Shown here: positions 6,367-9,757 of the stretch, piece after piece
Position numbering within the stretch: position 1 is the first letter of the stretch
Layout: every line of letters starts with the position of its first letter
Assembly: GCA_003444795.1 (NCBI GenBank)
Contig: DLWR01000092.1
Span: 1 to 9,757 of the forward strand
Direction of reading: 5' to 3'
From: Cryomorphaceae bacterium
GTDB taxonomy: Bacteria; Bacteroidota; Bacteroidia; Flavobacteriales; Schleiferiaceae
DNA: 9,757 nt
Notes under the pieces: generated by a model
Seen by the model: only the letters and a program-made list of their open reading frames with translations
What the model was told of the DNA's origin: nothing
The model's database searches: none
Program-made: the position numbers and the translations under genes

Positions 6367-7523
6367 TGCACCCGGAAGCCACCTTTGAGACCCGTGATTC
6401 CATCTATGCCTTGCTCATCGAATGGCAGGACCAACCCTTGATATTTAATTATTGGCCTCCCTCTGACTACGATCGCATCCCCTTTTTACAACCGAAAAGT
6501 GCTTTCAATCTGGGACGCTATATAAGTGAGACGGGGCCCCTTCAGTTTCCCGGCGAATGGGGCGCAACGGGCATTAGTGCGCAAGAACAGCGATGGATGC
6601 AGGCCTTTTTTCAAACGGGCTATCCGCGTCGGGAGGTTCTAACTGCTCAAAAGCCTTTTTCCTTGGGGGTTCAACGCACATCCTTGGGCTGGCTTCCTGC
6701 CTTGCATTTTCATGGATTATCAGCAGGTTCCAGTTGGCGGTTAGGCCAGCTGAGTGTGCTACCCTACACCTATGGTGGTCCCCTCTTCCGCTCCCAGCGC
6801 ATGCGCCATACCTGGACCTTTCAAGCGGAGAAAGGGATACAATGGACCTACCTCCTGAAGCACCAAACTCGTGTGAGTGCCTCCTATGTACAAGGTCGAC
6901 CGGCTTTGGGCTTGAGCATGAGTCAGACCCATTGGAATGGGCAAACGTTGATCTATCCCTCCGGATGGTGCAGCCTGTTTATGTGGAGATTTTCCGATGG
7001 CACCTTGTTCTCCTTCACGCGAAGGAGTGAAAATAACCGATGGCCAAGCGCCTGGTTGCCGTGGTCTAGCCCGAGTGGTGTGCGTTTGACCCTCCCGTAT
7101 CGAAGCGGTCATTGGATCCTAGCGGCAACGTCAGAAAAAAGCCAGCTCACCTATAGCACGCGCCGAGCAAGATGGGGCATCTACCAGGCGCGCGAACGAC
7201 CCTTTCTGGAAGGGCAATACCTCCTCCTGCCGACACTCGTTGTTGATGTTCGACTCGGTATGCATGTAGCGGAACATGGCTGGGCCATTCACCATCAAAT
7301 TGGCCTGCAGGGCCTCCGGGTGGACCTTTCACTGGGAACAATAGGAGAAGATGCCCCTACCTCATTTTCTAGGCTGAGAATGTCTGGCCCGGGTTACTAT
7401 CTGCGCGGGGGATTGCGACTTGACCGAGGGCGTCATCAGGGATGGCTACGCGTATCTCTGCGGCCCAATGGGCCCAGCATTTACGGGGCGTATGCTCTCC
7501 AGCTAGACCAGAAAAGGGGATAG
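6234..7523 (+). CDS. Divergent helix-hairpin-helix (ComEA-like) envelope protein with beta-rich C-terminal region
   Basis: The frame is open from an ATG at 6012 to the TAG at 7521-7523. The part before about 6234 is basic, low in strand pattern and shadows the barrel gene, so I choose TTG 6234 (429 residues). This gives a 29-residue signal peptide with core RFVWGVCMALASV and cleavage ALG|Q. Other possible starts are ATG 6288 (signal too short) and ATG 6366, which shares the TGATG overlap with the upstream stop but loses the signal. Residues about 68-105 (PLIFNYWPPSDYDRIPFL, then NLGRYISETGPLQF) match the helix-hairpin-helix pattern 'PLNLN...L..LPFL....I..LL.YR...GPL' of a Bacteroidota family in which such repeats precede an outer-membrane barrel. 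The remaining about 300 residues are W/Y/S/R-rich and strand-like, ending in YGAYALQL. Its motifs are weak compared with the family. Role unknown; DNA binding is not shown. The 3' end overlaps aroA by 43 bp. Confidence 0.65.
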   Translation: MACYLEQHTCIRFVWGVCMALASVQPALGQSDSLVYSAWNAYQLMHPEATFETRDSIYALLIEWQDQPLIFNYWPPSDYDRIPFLQPKSAFNLGRYISETGPLQFPGEWGATGISAQEQRWMQAFFQTGYPRREVLTAQKPFSLGVQRTSLGWLPALHFHGLSAGSSWRLGQLSVLPYTYGGPLFRSQRMRHTWTFQAEKGIQWTYLLKHQTRVSASYVQGRPALGLSMSQTHWNGQTLIYPSGWCSLFMWRFSDGTLFSFTRRSENNRWPSAWLPWSSPSGVRLTLPYRSGHWILAATSEKSQLTYSTRRARWGIYQARERPFLEGQYLLLPTLVVDVRLGMHVAEHGWAIHHQIGLQGLRVDLSLGTIGEDAPTSFSRLRMSGPGYYLRGGLRLDRGRHQGWLRVSLRPNGPSIYGAYALQLDQKRG

Positions 7524-8578
7524 CTTTTGGCTACACAGGCTTCAGATGCCAATTCAATCGGTTGTTCCAACCCTACCAAGGCCCAGAAAAAGGCCATACG
7601 GTGATCGTCCTGCGCATCCACCACCAGAGGCGTTTCGGAAGGAGTCCAGGCTTTAGCATCAAATTCCAAGGAAGTAGGGCCGCTGTCTTTGACGTCCAAC
7701 CCGAGCATCTTAAGGGCCTCCTTCAAGGCATCCAAACGCGGGATTTCTTTTCCATTCAGGGTTTCCAGACCCGTTAACTTCACGGAACGTCGCATCAACA
7801 AACCACCCGCAACAATGGGCTGAGTGAGATCCGGAGTATCCTTGAGGTCTAATTCCAAGGGATGTGTCGGACGGCTAGGTAAGCCGCGAATCACTAAACC
7901 TTCCGGTTCGTATGAGGCGCTAAATCCCAAATTCAATCCCCACCGGGACCATGCTGAATCCCCTTGAATAGAACGACGGCCAAGCCCTTGGAGGCGAACT
8001 GACTCGCCCATACAGGAGGCACGCAAGGCCCAAACAATTCCTGCGCTCCAATCTGATTCCACGGGCCACTGAGGGTTTTGACGCACCTCTTCCGTCATGG
8101 AGATATAGGGGGCGCTCACAGGCTCTCCTTGGAGTTGTAGCTGGAGTTTTTTCTTCATCAAAGTTTCCACCAGGAGAAGGGCCGAAATGAATTGCGAACT
8201 AATACTAGCATCCACGGCCAACTTTCCACCCGTCAGAGTGGCCCCTTCAATGTCCCAAGAACCGTCTTTGCGCTGTTTCAATTGAGCTCCCAAGCTTTGT
8301 AAGGCTTCTGCCAGAGGAGCGATAGGTCGCTCTAGCAAGCGCTTGCTCCCCGTGAGATGCGTTTTCACACCTTTCTGGGCGGCCCAGTAGGCCATCCCAA
8401 AGCGAAAGGCGGTTCCAGCATGTCCTGCATCGGTTTTCCCGGAGAGCACTCTGTGCATGGCCGCCATATCCTCCGACCAATCAGGTCCCGGATCGGGCAG
8501 AGACTTGCCTGCGACAGCAAGGGATGTAAGAGTTCTATTGGCTAAGCTTTTGGAGGGTGGGAGCGGAACGCTATACAT
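7481..8578 (-). CDS. aroA: 3-phosphoshikimate 1-carboxyvinyltransferase (EPSP synthase)
   Basis: EPSP synthase joins shikimate 3-phosphate and PEP, the sixth step of the shikimate pathway. The 365-residue product is short against about 427 in E. coli, but family motifs run end to end: PSKSLANR (8-15, K10 and R15), HAGTAFRF (53-60), TGSKRLLERPI with R84, SISSQFISALLL (125-136), TPD with D250 equivalent to catalytic D313, KEIPR (277-281, usually KET/SDR), DDHRMA (324-329) and VAKSYP (K351). The catalytic lysine, aspartate, glutamate, histidine and arginine positions are kept, so it should be active; the shortening is spread through loops and a short N-terminus. Its ATG overlaps the aroB stop by 8 bases (ATGTATAG), implying translational coupling. 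The glyphosate-relevant loop reads DAGHAGTAFRF, which I cannot assign to a sensitivity class. Confidence 0.95.
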   Translation of the reverse strand: MYSVPLPPSKSLANRTLTSLAVAGKSLPDPGPDWSEDMAAMHRVLSGKTDAGHAGTAFRFGMAYWAAQKGVKTHLTGSKRLLERPIAPLAEALQSLGAQLKQRKDGSWDIEGATLTGGKLAVDASISSQFISALLLVETLMKKKLQLQLQGEPVSAPYISMTEEVRQNPQWPVESDWSAGIVWALRASCMGESVRLQGLGRRSIQGDSAWSRWGLNLGFSASYEPEGLVIRGLPSRPTHPLELDLKDTPDLTQPIVAGGLLMRRSVKLTGLETLNGKEIPRLDALKEALKMLGLDVKDSGPTSLEFDAKAWTPSETPLVVDAQDDHRMAFFWALVGLEQPIELASEACVAKSYPLFWSSWRAYAP

Positions 8579-9614
8579 ACTTTGCTAGGGCCTTTTTCAC
8601 AATTCCTGCCGGCACTTCAGTGAGGACAATTCCTTGTCCGGGGCCCGCTGGTAGGGCAAATCGAATTTTGCCGGATTGGTTTTTCTTATCCCCGTGAAGA
8701 TACGCATTCACTTCAGCGGGCAATGGAAGATGGATTGTCCACCACCGGTCAATGAGCGTTCGAAGGGCTTGGCCGTGTGAAGGTTTGAGATGGCCCAAAT
8801 CCTCCGCGATGCATGACTCTAACCATAAGCCAGCAGCGATGCAGTCACCGTGCGACACTCCGCCACCAAAGGCGCTTTCTATGGCGTGGCCAAGCGTATG
8901 CCCGAGGTTCAGCGCTTTCCGTGCATCGGTCAATTCAAAGGGATCTGCGTCAACCACCTCCACTTTCGCCATGGCTAGGGCAGGCAGTAGAGGGAGAATT
9001 TCCGCGTAGGATTGCACCTGCTGGCAGGCATCCCAAAGGTCGCCGCCTTGCAGGAAGGCATGCTTGATACATTCGGCCCAACCAGAACGCCACTCCGCTT
9101 CCGGCAAAGAATTCAGAACGGGAGGCCAAGCAAAGATGCCCTCAGATTGCGCAAAGGTCCCCGCCAAATTTTTATAACCGCCCACATCAATGGCGGTCTT
9201 TCCACCAATACTGGCATCCACCATGCCCAGGAGCGAGGTGGGAACAAGGATGTGATCGATTCCCCGCATGAAGGTATCCGCTAAAAAACCGCCTAAATCC
9301 GTGACTACCCCACCCCCCATCGATACCAAGAGGGAGTGACGATCCATGCCGTTTTCCAGCATGGCGATCCAGAGCTGGCTGAGCAATTCGGGGCATTTGC
9401 TGGATTCGCCCGGGGGGATCTCCAAAACCGCAGATTCCCCGAGATGTGCCAAGCCACTCAAGACGTGCGGCAAAGCCGCCTCATGGACATTTTCGTCCGT
9501 CAGAATGCAGACCTGGGTGTAGTTAGAGCGGTGTACCTCTAGCCATTGGTCCAAGGCTTCGAGGGCCTCATCGCCTAGGGTCCAAGGCCCAAAATAGGTT
9601 TCTCTTTGCGGCAT
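8571..9614 (-). CDS. aroB: 3-dehydroquinate synthase
   Basis: AroB converts DAHP to 3-dehydroquinate using NAD+ and a divalent metal, the second step of the shikimate pathway. The 347-residue product is of normal length. Visible motifs: PPGESSK (67-73); MGGGVVTDLGGFLADTFMRGI (99-119, NAD+ and substrate binding); PTSLLGMVDASIGGKTAID (125-143); KNLAGTF (148-154); AECIKHA with metal ligand E181; RKALNLGHTLGHAIE (232-246) with ligand H239; VSHGD with ligand H255; and GDKK (308-311). All catalytic and metal positions I can recognise are present. It is the first gene of an aroB-aroA pair, is divergent from a probable proline dehydrogenase, and carries a -7-like motif 4 bases before its ATG. Confidence 0.97.
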   Translation of the reverse strand: MPQRETYFGPWTLGDEALEALDQWLEVHRSNYTQVCILTDENVHEAALPHVLSGLAHLGESAVLEIPPGESSKCPELLSQLWIAMLENGMDRHSLLVSMGGGVVTDLGGFLADTFMRGIDHILVPTSLLGMVDASIGGKTAIDVGGYKNLAGTFAQSEGIFAWPPVLNSLPEAEWRSGWAECIKHAFLQGGDLWDACQQVQSYAEILPLLPALAMAKVEVVDADPFELTDARKALNLGHTLGHAIESAFGGGVSHGDCIAAGLWLESCIAEDLGHLKPSHGQALRTLIDRWWTIHLPLPAEVNAYLHGDKKNQSGKIRFALPAGPGQGIVLTEVPAGIVKKALAKYV

Positions 9615-9618
9615 GTTT

Positions 9619-9626
9619 CAAAGGTC
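9619..9626 (-). promoter_or_regulatory. -7-like promoter element before aroB
   Basis: On the minus strand GACCTTTG matches TAnnTTTG at five of six fixed positions and is followed by AAAC and then the aroB ATG, again a 4-base spacing. A TTG lies upstream but too far away to serve as a normal -33 element. It probably drives aroB-aroA as a leaderless or nearly leaderless transcript. Confidence 0.45.
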
Positions 9627-9667
9627 GGAAAATTCTTTCAGCCCTGTGCCCAGCAAGCGGTGTGAAG

Positions 9668-9675
9668 TATCTTTG
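9668..9675 (+). promoter_or_regulatory. Bacteroidota -7 promoter element before the right-edge gene
   Basis: TATCTTTG is a full match to TAnnTTTG and lies 21 bases before the ATG at 9697, which would leave a short 5' untranslated leader of about 16 bases. No clear -33 TTG at the right distance. It would form a divergent promoter pair with the aroB element, about 40 bases apart. Confidence 0.55.
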
Positions 9676-9696
9676 AGCCCCTACTTGACCCTTCAT

Positions 9697-9757
9697 ATGG
9701 ACTTCAATTTTCGCGATACCGCCGTGGCCTTTCAATCGCATTCGGATGCCTCATTGC
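9697..9757 (+). CDS. Probable proline dehydrogenase (N-terminus only, cut by the window edge)
   Basis: Twenty codons are visible, beginning MDFNFRDTAVAFQSHSD. This resembles the N-terminus of Bacteroidota proline dehydrogenases as I recall it (a start like 'F.NTE.AF..KSD..L'), and these genes are often found beside aroB in Flavobacteria. Proline dehydrogenase oxidises proline to pyrroline-5-carboxylate with FAD. No domain beyond the first residues can be seen, so the call rests on a short match and gene context. The ATG lies downstream of a full -7 promoter motif. Confidence 0.5.
   Translation, partial: MDFNFRDTAVAFQSHSDASL

Noticed and set aside
8752..9542. Several + strand frames of 68-90 codons opposite aroB
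   Set aside because: They are antisense to a fully conserved aroB, overlap one another and have no recognisable features.

Overview
The window looks like chromosomal, mostly housekeeping DNA from a Bacteroidota member, probably Flavobacteriia or close to it. The evidence is: no Shine-Dalgarno sequences before the starts; copies of the phylum's -7 promoter motif TAnnTTTG; a LytS-type kinase with an extracellular propeller next to a LytTR regulator; PurE and SprT sequences of Bacteroidota type; and an aroB gene head-to-head with what looks like a proline dehydrogenase. The family assignments rest on reading the translations by eye, with no database search. The DNA is moderately GC-rich for that group. 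There are no mobile elements, CRISPR arrays, tRNAs or rRNAs.

Region 1 (1-2244, + strand) holds the end of a SprT-like metalloprotease-fold gene, then purK and purE. PurK and PurE carry out the two-step ATP-dependent conversion of AIR to CAIR in purine synthesis. The SprT gene and purK are 3 bases apart. purE has its own -7 promoter motif ending 4 bases before its ATG.

Region 2 (2408-5581, - strand) is a two-gene signalling operon. An 805-residue sensor kinase (signal peptide, beta-propeller, Y_Y_Y-like domain, one membrane helix, LytS-type kinase) is followed 9 bases later by a REC-LytTR response regulator.

Region 3 (5582-7523, + strand) begins with a 131-bp divergent intergenic segment that contains two mutually exclusive inverted repeats. 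It is followed by two overlapping genes for envelope proteins: a small putative outer-membrane beta-barrel, and a divergent helix-hairpin-helix protein with a beta-rich C-terminal region.

Region 4 (7481-9614, - strand) is aroB-aroA, overlapping by 8 bases. They encode steps 2 and 6 of the shikimate pathway. The 3' end of aroA overlaps the helix-hairpin-helix gene tail-to-tail by 43 bp. Divergent from aroB, the first 20 codons of a probable proline dehydrogenase run off the right edge.

I found no clearly new defence or mobile system. The observations most worth checking are a TAnnTTTG-like motif at exactly the same 4-base distance from several start codons, suggesting leaderless transcripts; the alternative hairpins at 5607-5683; and the little-known overlapping barrel / helix-hairpin-helix gene pair.
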